Assembly: GCF_013385985.1 (NCBI RefSeq)
Contig: NZ_JACAOY010000009.1
Span: 1-64,000 of the forward strand
Origin: Pseudomonas sp. B6002
GTDB lineage: Bacteria > Pseudomonadota > Gammaproteobacteria > Pseudomonadales > Pseudomonadaceae
Direction of reading: 5' to 3'
Length of the DNA: 64,000 nt
This document shows, piece after piece, positions 54,797 through 63,424 of this stretch. Each line of letters begins with the position of its first letter. Positions within the stretch are counted from its first letter, which is position 1. Below the pieces are notes generated by a model. That model was given only the letters and a program-made list of their open reading frames with translations. It had not been told where the DNA came from and ran no database searches. The translations under genes and the position numbers were made by a program.

Positions 54797-54851
54797 CTGT
54801 AGGAGCCGGCTTGCCGGCGGTGGCGATCTCACGGGCGCCATCGCCGGCAAT
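54797..54851. repeat. Truncated REPIN
   Basis: CTGTAGGAGCCGGCTTGCC at the left end and CGCCATCGCCGGCAA at the right, where the match to the inverted arm stops and the expected terminal bases are missing. Confidence 0.75.
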
Positions 54852-54875
54852 GTTGCGTCGGCTGCGATTTAGAAA

Positions 54876-54965
54876 TGTGGGAGCTGGCTTGCCTGCGATA
54901 GCGGTTGTTCAGCTTGCATCTTTGTTGGCTGATACTCCGCCATCGCAGGCAAGCCAGCTCCCACA
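54876..54965. repeat. REPIN after the response regulator
   Basis: TGTGGGAGCTGGCTTGCCTG and inverted counterpart ending in CTCCCACA, 90 bp. With the truncated copy it fills the gap between two convergent genes. Confidence 0.9.
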
Positions 54966-54992
54966 TTGGATGTTTATTGTTTGGGGGATTGA

Positions 54993-55823
54993 TTATCCGC
55001 CAAAGGTTTGTGAGGGGCGGCGCAGTGTGGGATCGAAGGGGTTGATCCGCGGCCCGATCGCCGCCGCTTCGCGCTTGAGCAACTCCACCACCATTGGCAA
55101 CCGGCTCGGCCCCAGCCGGTCGCTGATGGTCGCCACACTCAAGGCCGCCACCGCGTGACCATCGCGGTTGAGGATCGGCACTGCCAACCCCGCCATGCCT
55201 TCCAGCACACCGGTATTGCGCGCCGCGTAACCCAGGGTGCGTACGTTCTCTACCTCCGAACGCAACAACACTTCGTCATACAGGTGGAAATCCTTGAGCC
55301 GTGGCAGGTTGTAGCGAATCACCGTTTCACGCTCTTCCTCCGGCAAAAACGCCAGGATCGCCAGGCTGCCCTGCCCCACGCCCAATGCCACGCGCCCGCC
55401 AATATCGCCGGTGAAGGTGCGGATCGGGTACGGGCCTTCGCTGCGGTCCAGGCAGATCGCGTCAAACCCCGAGCGCGCCAGCAGGAACAGCGAGTCCCCC
55501 AGCGATGCACTGAGGCGCAACATGCTCGGCCGCACCAGGTCGCGCAGGTTGCCGGTCTTGCCCGCATTGGCCGCCAGGGCGAAGAACTCCAGGCTCAGGC
55601 GATAGCGCTTGCTGCGTGCGTCCTGCTCGACCATGCCTTCGTCCATCAGGCTGCGCAGCAAGCGGTGAGTGGTCGGTTGCGACAAACCGACCTGCTGCGC
55701 CAATTGGGTCACACGCTCGCCGCCCTCCGGCACCTCACCCAGGGTGCGCAGCAGTGCAAACAGCCGGGACACCCCACCGACACCGACTTCCCTGGCGTTT
55801 TCGTTTCGTTCATTGGAATCCAT
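54993..55823 (-). CDS. IclR-family transcriptional regulator
   Basis: 276 residues. Winged helix at about 17-75 (RLFALLRTLGEVPEGGERVTQLAQQVGLSQPTTHRLLRSL, in parts) and an IclR effector domain (LGDSLFLLARSGFDAICLDRSEGPYPIRTF; GMAGLAVPILNRDGHAVAALSVA). Divergent from the ABC/oxidase operon, so the likely regulator of it. A TTCAGTGAA palindrome lies in the shared upstream region. Confidence 0.92.
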   Translation of the reverse strand: MDSNERNENAREVGVGGVSRLFALLRTLGEVPEGGERVTQLAQQVGLSQPTTHRLLRSLMDEGMVEQDARSKRYRLSLEFFALAANAGKTGNLRDLVRPSMLRLSASLGDSLFLLARSGFDAICLDRSEGPYPIRTFTGDIGGRVALGVGQGSLAILAFLPEEERETVIRYNLPRLKDFHLYDEVLLRSEVENVRTLGYAARNTGVLEGMAGLAVPILNRDGHAVAALSVATISDRLGPSRLPMVVELLKREAAAIGPRINPFDPTLRRPSQTFGG

Positions 55824-56067
55824 AACAACAGATCTCCTGGTAAATTCCGGTGAGTGAATAAAACTGAAAATAGTAGTCCGTTCAGTGAAATTCTATCTTT
55901 CGCCCATCCTAGTCTTCGTCCTAATCTGCGTCCACCAGGGGCGAAATGAACAACAACCGGCAGCCGACTAAAAGATCGAGCGCCACCGCACCCGCAACAC
56001 TCTTTTCGCATCTGCCCAAAACAACAAAGCGCGTGTCGACGCGACTTAAAAAAGGTGGAACGCAACC
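55824..56067. promoter_or_regulatory. Divergent promoter region of iclR and the ABC/oxidase operon
   Basis: 244 bp. The palindrome TTCAGTGAA near 55890-55900 is a possible IclR-type site, but it is short and unsupported by a second copy. No gene seen. Confidence 0.35.
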
Positions 56068-57096
56068 ATGGCATTTCTCCAACTCAACGCCTTGAGCAAA
56101 CGCTACGGCGCCGTCGATGCGGTGGTCGCCACCGACCTTGCGGTGGAAAAAGGCGAGTTCGTGTCCCTGCTCGGCCCGTCGGGCTGCGGCAAGACCACCA
56201 CCCTGCAAATGATTGCCGGCTTCGTTGACGTGAGCGGCGGGCAGATCCTGCTCGACGGCCGTGACATCACCCACGCCAAGCCCGCCAGCCGTGGCCTGGG
56301 GGTGGTGTTCCAGAGCTACGCGCTGTTCCCCCACATGAGCGTGCGTGACAACGTCGCCTTCGGCCTGAAGATGCGCAAAGTGCCCGCCGCCGAGATCGCC
56401 GCCAAGGTCAAGACCGTGCTGGAACTGGTGCGCCTGGCGCCCCACGCCGAACGCTACCCGCGCGAGTTGTCCGGTGGTCAGCGCCAGCGCGTGGCCCTCG
56501 CCCGTGCCCTGGTAATCGAGCCGCCGGTGCTGCTGCTCGATGAACCGCTGTCCAACCTCGACGCCAACCTGCGCGAAGAGATGCAGTTTGAAATCCGTCG
56601 CATCCAGTGCGCGGTGGGCATCACCACCCTGATGGTCACCCATGACCAGGCCGAAGCGCTGTCCATCAGCGACCGCGTGGTGGTCATGCAGGCCGGCCGC
56701 GTGACCCAGGTGGATGCGCCCTACAAGCTGTATGAACACCCACGCACGCGGTTCATCTCGGACTTCGTCGGCAAGGCCAACCTGCTGTCCGGCGACTACG
56801 ACCAGCTGGGCGTGCCGCAAGTGCGTCACGAAAGCGGCCACGGCGAGCTGACCCTCAGCCTGCGCCCGGAAAAAATCCAGCTGGTGGATACAGGTCACGG
56901 TCGCCTGCAAGGCAAGGTCCTCGACCGCTACTTCTTCGGCAGCCAGTGGCTGTACCGCATTCACACCCTGCTGGGCGAAATCACCGTGGTGCGCAGCAAC
57001 GACGGCAGCGCGCCGCTGGGCTGCGGCGCCCTCGTGGGCCTGGACTGGCAGGCTGACCTGCTGCGCGTGCTGGCCACCGATGAGGTGCGCGCATGA
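56068..57096 (+). CDS. Polyamine/opine-type ABC transporter ATP-binding protein (PotA-like)
   Basis: 342 residues. Walker A GPSGCGKTT (about 38-46), Q-loop FQSYALFPHMSV, signature LSGGQRQRVALARAL, Walker B VLLLDEPLSNLD, His switch VTHDQAEA, and a C-terminal TOBE region (SLRPEKIQLV). Opens a seven-gene operon with successive ATGA-type overlaps. Confidence 0.93.
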   Translation: MAFLQLNALSKRYGAVDAVVATDLAVEKGEFVSLLGPSGCGKTTTLQMIAGFVDVSGGQILLDGRDITHAKPASRGLGVVFQSYALFPHMSVRDNVAFGLKMRKVPAAEIAAKVKTVLELVRLAPHAERYPRELSGGQRQRVALARALVIEPPVLLLDEPLSNLDANLREEMQFEIRRIQCAVGITTLMVTHDQAEALSISDRVVVMQAGRVTQVDAPYKLYEHPRTRFISDFVGKANLLSGDYDQLGVPQVRHESGHGELTLSLRPEKIQLVDTGHGRLQGKVLDRYFFGSQWLYRIHTLLGEITVVRSNDGSAPLGCGALVGLDWQADLLRVLATDEVRA

Positions 57097-57938
57097 GCCG
57101 GGGCTACCTGTTGTCGCTGCCGGCCCTGGCGCTGTTCACCGGGCTGCTGGTATTGCCGCTGCTCATGACCCTGGTGCTGTCGTTCAACGTGTTCGACTAC
57201 CAGGTGGGGGTGAAGGCGGATGAATGGACCCTGGCCCACTACCTGTCGCTGTTCAGCGATGCGTACTTCTACGAAATCTTCTGGCGCACGTTCTGGATCA
57301 GCGCGCTGGTGACCCTGCTGTGCGTGGTGATCGGCGTGCCCGAGGCCTACATCCTCAGCCGCATGGGCACCCCGTGGCGCTCGATTTTCCTGATCCTGAT
57401 CCTCACGCCGCTACTGATCTCAGTGGTGGTGCGCGCCTTCGGCTGGAGCCTGTTGCTCGGCGCCGACGGGTTGGTCAACCAGGTGATCCAGGCCTTGGGC
57501 GGGCGCCCGATGAAACTGCTGTACACGCCCTTTGCGGTGGTGATCGCGCTGGTGCACGTGATGCTGCCGTTCATGATCATCCCGGTGTGGACGTCCTTGC
57601 AGAAGCTCGACCCGTCGGCCGAACAGGCGGCGTTGTCCCTCGGCGCGAGCCAGGCCACGGTGATGCGCAAGATCGTGCTGCCGCAGGTGATGCCCGGTGT
57701 GCTGTCCGGCACCTTGATCGTGTTCGGCCTGGCCGCCAGTTCGTTCGCGATCCCCGGCCTGCTCGGCGGGCGTCGCCTGAAGATGGTCGCCACGGTGGTG
57801 TACGACCAGTACCTCTCGGAACTCAACTGGCCCATGGGCGCGACCATCGCGGTGGTGCTGCTGTTGGTCAACCTGCTGATCATGCTGAGCTGGAACCGCA
57901 TGGTCGAACGCCGCTACAAAAAGTCCCTGGGGGTTTAA
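57093..57938 (+). CDS. ABC transporter permease (PotB-like)
   Basis: 281 residues with about six hydrophobic segments and the permease EAA-like loop EQAALSLGASQATVMRKIVLP. First of two permeases; overlaps the ATPase gene by 4 bp. Confidence 0.92.
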   Translation: MSRGYLLSLPALALFTGLLVLPLLMTLVLSFNVFDYQVGVKADEWTLAHYLSLFSDAYFYEIFWRTFWISALVTLLCVVIGVPEAYILSRMGTPWRSIFLILILTPLLISVVVRAFGWSLLLGADGLVNQVIQALGGRPMKLLYTPFAVVIALVHVMLPFMIIPVWTSLQKLDPSAEQAALSLGASQATVMRKIVLPQVMPGVLSGTLIVFGLAASSFAIPGLLGGRRLKMVATVVYDQYLSELNWPMGATIAVVLLLVNLLIMLSWNRMVERRYKKSLGV

Positions 57939-57942
57939 GCGC

Positions 57943-58737
57943 ATGTCCAGAAACGGTCCTTTGGCCCTCGGCTTCCACGGCCTGGTGGTGCTGTTCATGA
58001 TGGCGCCACTGGTGGTGGTGTGCCTGGTGGCCTTCACCCCGGAAAACACCTTGAGCATTCCAACGTCGGGCTTCTCCCTGCGCTGGTTCCGTGCGGTGTT
58101 CGAGCGCGCTGACTTTATCCAGGCGTTCTATAACAGTCTGATCCTGGCCTTTACCGCCGCCAGCCTGGCGACGTTGATTGCCGTGCCGGCGGCCCTGGCG
58201 ATCAGCCGCTACCAGTTCCCGGGGCGCAACTTTTTCAGCGCCCTGTTCCTGTCGCCGATCATCATCCCGCACCTGGTGCTGGGCGTGGCGATGCTGCGCC
58301 TGTTCGCCCTGATGGGCGTCAATGGCAGCTTCACCTGGTTGATGCTGGCTCACGTGGTGATCATCACCCCCTACGTGCTGCGCCTGGTATTGGCGGCCGC
58401 CATCGGCATTGATCGCAGTGCCGAGCAGGCCGCCGAATCCCTCGGTGCCAGCCGCTTTACGCTGTTTCGCCAGATCACCTTGCCGATGATCCTGCCCGGT
58501 GTGGCAGGCGGCTGGTTGCTGGCGTTCATCAACAGTTTCGATGAGGTGACGCTGTCGATCTTTGTCAGCTCGCCGGCCACGCAAACTCTGCCGGTGCGCA
58601 TGTACGTGTACGCCACCGAGTCCATCGACCCGATGATGGCCGCCGTTTCCGCGCTGGTGATTGCGCTGACCGCCGCGACCATGATCCTGCTGGACCGGGT
58701 CTACGGCCTGGACCGTGTGTTGGTGGGGAAACACTGA
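57943..58737 (+). CDS. ABC transporter permease (PotC-like)
   Basis: 264 residues, about six hydrophobic segments, EAA-like loop EQAAESLGASRFTLFRQITLP. Second permease of the importer. Its stop overlaps the next start by one base (TGATG). Confidence 0.92.
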   Translation: MSRNGPLALGFHGLVVLFMMAPLVVVCLVAFTPENTLSIPTSGFSLRWFRAVFERADFIQAFYNSLILAFTAASLATLIAVPAALAISRYQFPGRNFFSALFLSPIIIPHLVLGVAMLRLFALMGVNGSFTWLMLAHVVIITPYVLRLVLAAAIGIDRSAEQAAESLGASRFTLFRQITLPMILPGVAGGWLLAFINSFDEVTLSIFVSSPATQTLPVRMYVYATESIDPMMAAVSALVIALTAATMILLDRVYGLDRVLVGKH

Positions 58738-59027
58738 TGGCTTTGTTCAAACGCTTGGCCGAGACCGGGCGCCCTGCCCTGGCCTTCACCCTCGATGGGC
58801 AACCGGCGACCGGCTTGCTCGGCGACACCGTACTCACCGCCGTACTGACCTGCGCCGAGCACCTGCGGGGCAGCGATTTCAGTGCCGAACGGCGCGCCGG
58901 TTTCTGCCTGATGGGCGCCTGCCAGGATTGCTGGGTACGGCTTGCCGATGGCCGGCGCGTGCGTGCGTGCTCGACCCTGCTGGAAGCCGGCCAGGCGATC
59001 AGCCGCGCCCCGGGGCGTCAGCCATGA
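58737..59027 (+). CDS. (2Fe-2S)-binding small subunit of an amine/opine-type dehydrogenase (HcnA-like)
   Basis: 96 residues. Plant-ferredoxin-like Cys pattern GFCLMGACQDCWV ... RACST: C-x4-C-x2-C then a distal Cys. Same architecture as HcnA and the gamma subunits of opine oxidase, D-hydroxyproline and related dehydrogenases. Overlaps the large flavoprotein gene by 4 bp. Confidence 0.88.
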   Translation: MALFKRLAETGRPALAFTLDGQPATGLLGDTVLTAVLTCAEHLRGSDFSAERRAGFCLMGACQDCWVRLADGRRVRACSTLLEAGQAISRAPGRQP

Positions 59028-60367
59028 AGCCGGTGGTGATTGTGGGCGCAGGCCCGGCCGGCATCAGCGCGGCGCGCACCTTGCTCGACCATGGCATCAC
59101 ACCGTGCCTGGTGGATGAAAGCGCGCGCGGCGGCGGTCAGATCTATCGTCGTCAACCGCCGAATTTCCAGCGCTCGGCCAAGCAACTCTACGGTTTTGAA
59201 GCGGGCAAGGCCGAGGCCGTGCACCGCACCATGGACGAATTGGCGCCCTTGATCGACTACCGCGCGGAAACCCTGGTGTGGAATGCCGAGGATGGCCGTC
59301 TCGACCTGCTCAAAAACGGCCGCGCCGAAAGCATCGAGTATTCGCAGCTCGTCGTCGCCACCGGCGCCACCGACCGTATCCTGCCGGTGCCGGGCTGGAC
59401 CCTGCCCGGCGTGTACAGCCTGGGCGCGGCGCAGATCGCCCTGAAGTATCAAGGTTGCGCCATCGGCGAGCGCGTGGCGTTTTGTGGCAGCGGGCCGTTG
59501 CTGTATCTGGTGGCTTACCAATACGCCAAGGCCGGCGCCCAGGTGGTGGCGGTACTCGACAGCGCGCCGTTCAGCGCGCAGTGCCGTGCATTGCCTGCGT
59601 TGCTCGGTCAACCGGCAACCTTGGCCAAAGGTTTGTATTACCGCGCATGGCTTACTGCCCACGGCATTCCGGTGCACCAGGGCGCCACGCTTGCGCAGAT
59701 TGACGGTGAGCAACGGGTCACCGGGATTCGCTGGGGTTCGCGCACCCTGGAATGCGATGCGGTGGCCTTCGCCCATGCCCTGCGCAGCGAGACGCAACTG
59801 GCGGACTTGCTCGGCTGTGAGTTCGCCTGGAACGCGTTAAATCGCGCTTGGCTGCCACAACGGGACAGCGCCGGACGCAGCAGCGTGAACGGCGTGTACC
59901 TGGCGGGCGATGGGGCCGGGATCATGGGCGCCGACGCCGCACAGATGGCCGGCGAGCGGGCAGCATTGGCGGTGCTGGAAGATTCGGGCATCGCAATTGA
60001 CCAGCGCCGCACCGCCGTGCTCGAACAACAACTGGCCGGTATCCAGCGCTTTCGCCATGGCCTGGAAACCGCGTTCCCCTTCCCCGAACAGTGGGCCGCG
60101 CAGGCACCGGATAATTTGATCTTGTGCCGCTGCGAAGAGGTCAGCGTGGGCGATGTGCGCGCCGTGGTGGATGAAGGCCACTGGGAAATCAACCGGGTCA
60201 AGGCTCACTGCCGCGTCGGCATGGGCCGCTGCCAGGGGCGCATGTGCGGCATGGCGGCTGCCGAGATTGTGGCCGAGCGCAGTGGCCGGGGCATTGACGA
60301 GGTCGGCCGGTTGCGTGGCCAGGCCCCCATCAAGCCCCTGCCGTTTGGCGTGGAGGTGCAGCCATGA
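59024..60367 (+). CDS. NAD(P)/FAD-binding large subunit with BFD-type [2Fe-2S] domain (HcnB/OoxA-like)
   Basis: 447 residues from ATG 59024. FAD motif VVIVGAGPAGISAARTLL, DESARGGGQIYRR, LVVATGATDRILPVPGWTLP, a central dinucleotide region (VAFCGSGPLLYLVAYQYAKAG, about 153-173) and a C-terminal BFD-like cluster region (LILCRCEEVSVGDV ... HCRVGMGRCQGRMCG). Expected to accept electrons from the DAO-type subunit and pass them to the respiratory chain. Confidence 0.9.
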   Translation: MKPVVIVGAGPAGISAARTLLDHGITPCLVDESARGGGQIYRRQPPNFQRSAKQLYGFEAGKAEAVHRTMDELAPLIDYRAETLVWNAEDGRLDLLKNGRAESIEYSQLVVATGATDRILPVPGWTLPGVYSLGAAQIALKYQGCAIGERVAFCGSGPLLYLVAYQYAKAGAQVVAVLDSAPFSAQCRALPALLGQPATLAKGLYYRAWLTAHGIPVHQGATLAQIDGEQRVTGIRWGSRTLECDAVAFAHALRSETQLADLLGCEFAWNALNRAWLPQRDSAGRSSVNGVYLAGDGAGIMGADAAQMAGERAALAVLEDSGIAIDQRRTAVLEQQLAGIQRFRHGLETAFPFPEQWAAQAPDNLILCRCEEVSVGDVRAVVDEGHWEINRVKAHCRVGMGRCQGRMCGMAAAEIVAERSGRGIDEVGRLRGQAPIKPLPFGVEVQP

Positions 60368-61461
60368 TCGACGTGATCGTACTGGGCGGCGGGATCGTCG
60401 GCGCCTCGGCGGCCTTGAGCCTGGCGCAGAAAGGTAAGCGTGTCGCACTGGTGGAGCGAGACTTCTGCGGCTCCCATTCCAGCGGCGTCAACTATGGCGG
60501 CGTGCGACGCCAGGGGCGGCCGTTACATCAGTTGCCGTTGTCGCAACGCGCCCATGAACTGTGGGCAGACTTGCCGGGGCTGATCGGCATCGACGGCGAA
60601 TACGTGCGCTCCGGGCATCTGAAACTGGCGCGCAGCCATGCCGATTTCGCCGCCTTGCAAGCCTATGCCGAACAGACCCGTGGCTTTGGCCTGGGCTTGC
60701 AGCTGCTCGATTACACCGAGCTGCGCGCACGTTTCCCGTGGGTGGGCGATATCGCCGTGGGCGCGTCGTTGTGCCCGGAAGACGGCCACGCCAACCCGCG
60801 CCTGGTGTCGCCGGCCTTCGCCCGTGAGGCGCAACGCTGCGGCGCCACGGTGTACGAGCAGGCCGAAGTGGTCCGCATCGAACACGACGGCCGCCAATTC
60901 CAGGTGAGGTGCGCCAATGGCCTGCAGTTGCAAGCGCCGTGGCTGTTGAATTGCGCCGGCGCCTGGGCCGGGACCGTCGCCGCGCAGTTTGGCGAGCCGG
61001 TGCCGATCACCTCGGCGCACCCGGCCATGCTGGTGACCGAGCCGTTGCCGGTGGTGATGGACGTGAGCACCGGCGTGGAAGGCGGCGGCATTTATGCGCG
61101 GCAGGTCGCCCGGGGCAATTGCATCCTCGGCGGCGGTCGTGGCTTTGCCCTCGGCCCGCAGCAGGCCCGCCCTGGGCAAGCGGCGGTGCTGGAGATTTTG
61201 CGCAATGCCGGCGAGCTGTACCCGTTTCTCAAGGGGGCCCAGGCGATCCGCACCTGGAGCGGCACCGAAGGTTACCTCCCCGATCATGAACCGGTGATCG
61301 GCCCCAGCAGCACCCAACCCGGCCTGCTCCACGGTTTCGGCTTTGCCGGCGCCGGGTTCCAGCTCGGCCCCGCCGTCGGTGAAGCCCTGGCAGAGATCGT
61401 CTGCAGCGGGGCCAGCCGGCAACCCATCGAAGCGTTTTCCATCCGTCGTTTCCAAGCCTGA
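60364..61461 (+). CDS. DAO-family FAD-dependent catalytic subunit (HcnC/OoxB-like)
   Basis: 365 residues. N-terminal FAD motif VIVLGGGIVGASAALSLAQKG and the C-terminal DAO segment RTWSGTEGYLPDHEPVIGPS ... GFGFAGAGFQLGPAVGEALAE. It would oxidise an amine or secondary amine such as an opine, D-amino acid or N-alkyl amino acid. HcnC makes cyanide from glycine; the ABC importer here argues instead for a catabolic substrate. Confidence 0.9.
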   Translation: MIDVIVLGGGIVGASAALSLAQKGKRVALVERDFCGSHSSGVNYGGVRRQGRPLHQLPLSQRAHELWADLPGLIGIDGEYVRSGHLKLARSHADFAALQAYAEQTRGFGLGLQLLDYTELRARFPWVGDIAVGASLCPEDGHANPRLVSPAFAREAQRCGATVYEQAEVVRIEHDGRQFQVRCANGLQLQAPWLLNCAGAWAGTVAAQFGEPVPITSAHPAMLVTEPLPVVMDVSTGVEGGGIYARQVARGNCILGGGRGFALGPQQARPGQAAVLEILRNAGELYPFLKGAQAIRTWSGTEGYLPDHEPVIGPSSTQPGLLHGFGFAGAGFQLGPAVGEALAEIVCSGASRQPIEAFSIRRFQA

Positions 61462-61475
61462 GAGGAAAAACATCC

Positions 61476-62507
61476 ATGAACCCACGTATTGCGCTGTCCT
61501 GCTTGTCCCTCGCCCTGCTCGCCTCTACCGCCCATGCCGCGCCCACGCTGTACCTGGGCATGAACGGCGGCACCATGGAACGGGTGTACGCCGACAAGGT
61601 GTTGCCCGCGTTCGAAAAGGCCAACAACGTCAAGGTGGTGATCGTGCCCGGCACCTCGTCGGACATCCTCGCCAAGGTCCAGGCCAACAAAGACAACCCG
61701 CAGATGCACGTGATGTTCCTTGACGACGGCATCATGTACCGCGCCATCTCCATGGGCCTGTGCGACAAGCTCACGCCGAACCCGACCCTCGACCAGATCC
61801 CCGCCAAAGCGAAGATCAAGGAAGAGGCCGTGGCCGTGACCCTCGGCGTGACGGGCCTTGGCTACAACGCCAAGATGTTCAAGGAAAAAGGCTGGGCAGC
61901 GCCGACCTCGTGGATGGACCTGGCCGACCCGCGCTTCAAGGACAAAGTGGTGTTCCAGTCCCTGGCATCGTCGACGTTCGGCCTGCACGGTTTCCTGATG
62001 TTCAACCGTATCCAGGGCGGCGACGAGACGAACGTGGAGCCGGGCTTCAAGGCCTGGCCAAAAACCATCGGGCCGAATGTGCTGGAGTACATCGCCAGCT
62101 CGGCGAAGATCTCCGAGATGGTGCAAACCGACGAAGCGGCGATCTTCCCGCTGACGCCGACCCAGGTCACCACTCAGAAGCTGCTGGGTGTGCCGATGGA
62201 ATATGCGCAACCCAAGGAAGGCGCGGTGGTGCTGAACGTTGCCGAATGCGTGATTGCGCGCAATGACCAGCCGGAACTGGCGCAGAAACTCGCGGCCTTC
62301 CTGCTGACCGCCGAAGCCCAGGCGCCGGCGCTGGAGGAAGGTGACCAGATCCCGTCGAACCCGACCACACCGACCACCGACAAGACCCGCGCGCGGGTGG
62401 AAGCGATGCAGGGTTACTTGCAGACGGCGATCTCGATTGATTGGGACAAAGTGAACCTGGCGCGGCCGGAGTGGAATGCGCGGTGGAGTCGCTCGATCGA
62501 GCGCTAA
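61476..62507 (+). CDS. ABC transporter substrate-binding protein (PotD/PotF-like)
   Basis: 343 residues with a signal peptide (MNPRIALSCLSLALLASTAHA). Family-1 solute-binding protein (FEKANNVKVVIVPGTSSDILAKVQANK...). Last gene of the operon, 14 bp after the oxidase subunit. It defines what reaches the oxidase, but the ligand cannot be read from the sequence. Confidence 0.92.
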   Translation: MNPRIALSCLSLALLASTAHAAPTLYLGMNGGTMERVYADKVLPAFEKANNVKVVIVPGTSSDILAKVQANKDNPQMHVMFLDDGIMYRAISMGLCDKLTPNPTLDQIPAKAKIKEEAVAVTLGVTGLGYNAKMFKEKGWAAPTSWMDLADPRFKDKVVFQSLASSTFGLHGFLMFNRIQGGDETNVEPGFKAWPKTIGPNVLEYIASSAKISEMVQTDEAAIFPLTPTQVTTQKLLGVPMEYAQPKEGAVVLNVAECVIARNDQPELAQKLAAFLLTAEAQAPALEEGDQIPSNPTTPTTDKTRARVEAMQGYLQTAISIDWDKVNLARPEWNARWSRSIER

Positions 62508-62518
62508 TCAGCATCTCC

Positions 62519-62619
62519 TGTGGGAGCTGGCTTGCCTGCGATGCTCGTTAACGATAACGCGGGCATTCTGGAGAAACGCGGTGCCGTTGCGATCATCGCC
62601 GGCAAGCCGGCGCCTACAG
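62519..62619. repeat. Hybrid REPIN overlapping the nadE stop codon
   Basis: Left end TGTGGGAGCTGGCTTGCC, right end an inverted TGTAGGCGCCGGCTTGCC, so the two arms belong to different REP types. Its right end supplies the CTG-TAG that forms the last codon and stop of nadE. Confidence 0.85.
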
Positions 62620-63423
62620 GGGGGTGATGGGTAACGCGCGTTTGTGGGCGGTCTTCAGGTAGGCTTGCTCCACGATGTGGCGTACCCGCTCGCTCACCGG
62701 TTCGCCCATCAGGTAGGCATCGATCTCGGCATACGAGCAGCCATAAGCGTGCTCATCCAGCTTGCCGGGTGCCAGTTCTTCCAGGTCAGCGGTGGGGTGT
62801 TTGTGCACCAGGTTGTCCGGCGCACCCAGGGCCGTGGCCAGCAGGCGTACCTGGGTCTTGGTCAGCCCCGACAGTGGCGCCAGGTCACAAGCACCGTCGC
62901 CGAACTTGGTGAAGAACCCCATCAAGGCTTCGGCACCGTGGTCGGTGCCGACCACCAGGCCGTTGTGCAGGTTGGCCACGGCGTACTGAGCAATCATCCG
63001 TGCACGGGCCTTGACGTTGCCTTTGATGAAGTCGACATGGGCCGCGCTGGCTTCGCTGGCGGTGAGGCTGGCCATCAGGCCGTCGACACTGGCGGCGATG
63101 TTCAGGGTATCGATCTGGTCCGGGGTGATGAAACCCAGGGAAGCCTGGGCGTCACGCTCGTCGGCCTGGGTCTTGTAGGGCAGGCGCATGGCGATGAAGT
63201 GCGCGGCATACCCTTCGCTGCGCAATTGCTCGGCGGCCAGCTGGCACAGACGGCCAGCGGTGAGGGAATCGACGCCGCCGCTGATGCCCAGTACCAGGGC
63301 CTTGCCGCCAGAACTGCGCAAGGTGGCCTTGATGAAGTCGATGCGCCGCTGGATTTCCTTGGCCTCACCGCCCTTGACCAGTTGCCGATTGATGTTCAGT
63401 TCCTGTGCGATACGGTCTTGCAT
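62614..63423 (-). CDS. nadE: Ammonia-dependent NAD synthetase
   Basis: 269 residues from ATG 63423. PP-loop SGGVDSLT (about 45-52), GTDHGAEALMGFFTKFGDG and PTADLEELAPGK typical of single-domain NadE. Amidates nicotinate adenine dinucleotide to NAD. Lies one base after the pncB stop, a PncB-NadE salvage operon. The final Leu codon and stop lie inside a REP. Confidence 0.95.
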   Translation of the reverse strand: MQDRIAQELNINRQLVKGGEAKEIQRRIDFIKATLRSSGGKALVLGISGGVDSLTAGRLCQLAAEQLRSEGYAAHFIAMRLPYKTQADERDAQASLGFITPDQIDTLNIAASVDGLMASLTASEASAAHVDFIKGNVKARARMIAQYAVANLHNGLVVGTDHGAEALMGFFTKFGDGACDLAPLSGLTKTQVRLLATALGAPDNLVHKHPTADLEELAPGKLDEHAYGCSYAEIDAYLMGEPVSERVRHIVEQAYLKTAHKRALPITPL

Positions 63424-63424
63424 G

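Noticed and set aside
60364-61461. HcnC cyanide synthase
   Set aside because: Subunit layout is Hcn-like, but the gene lies in an ABC import operon with IclR control, and hcnABC is normally not linked to transport genes.
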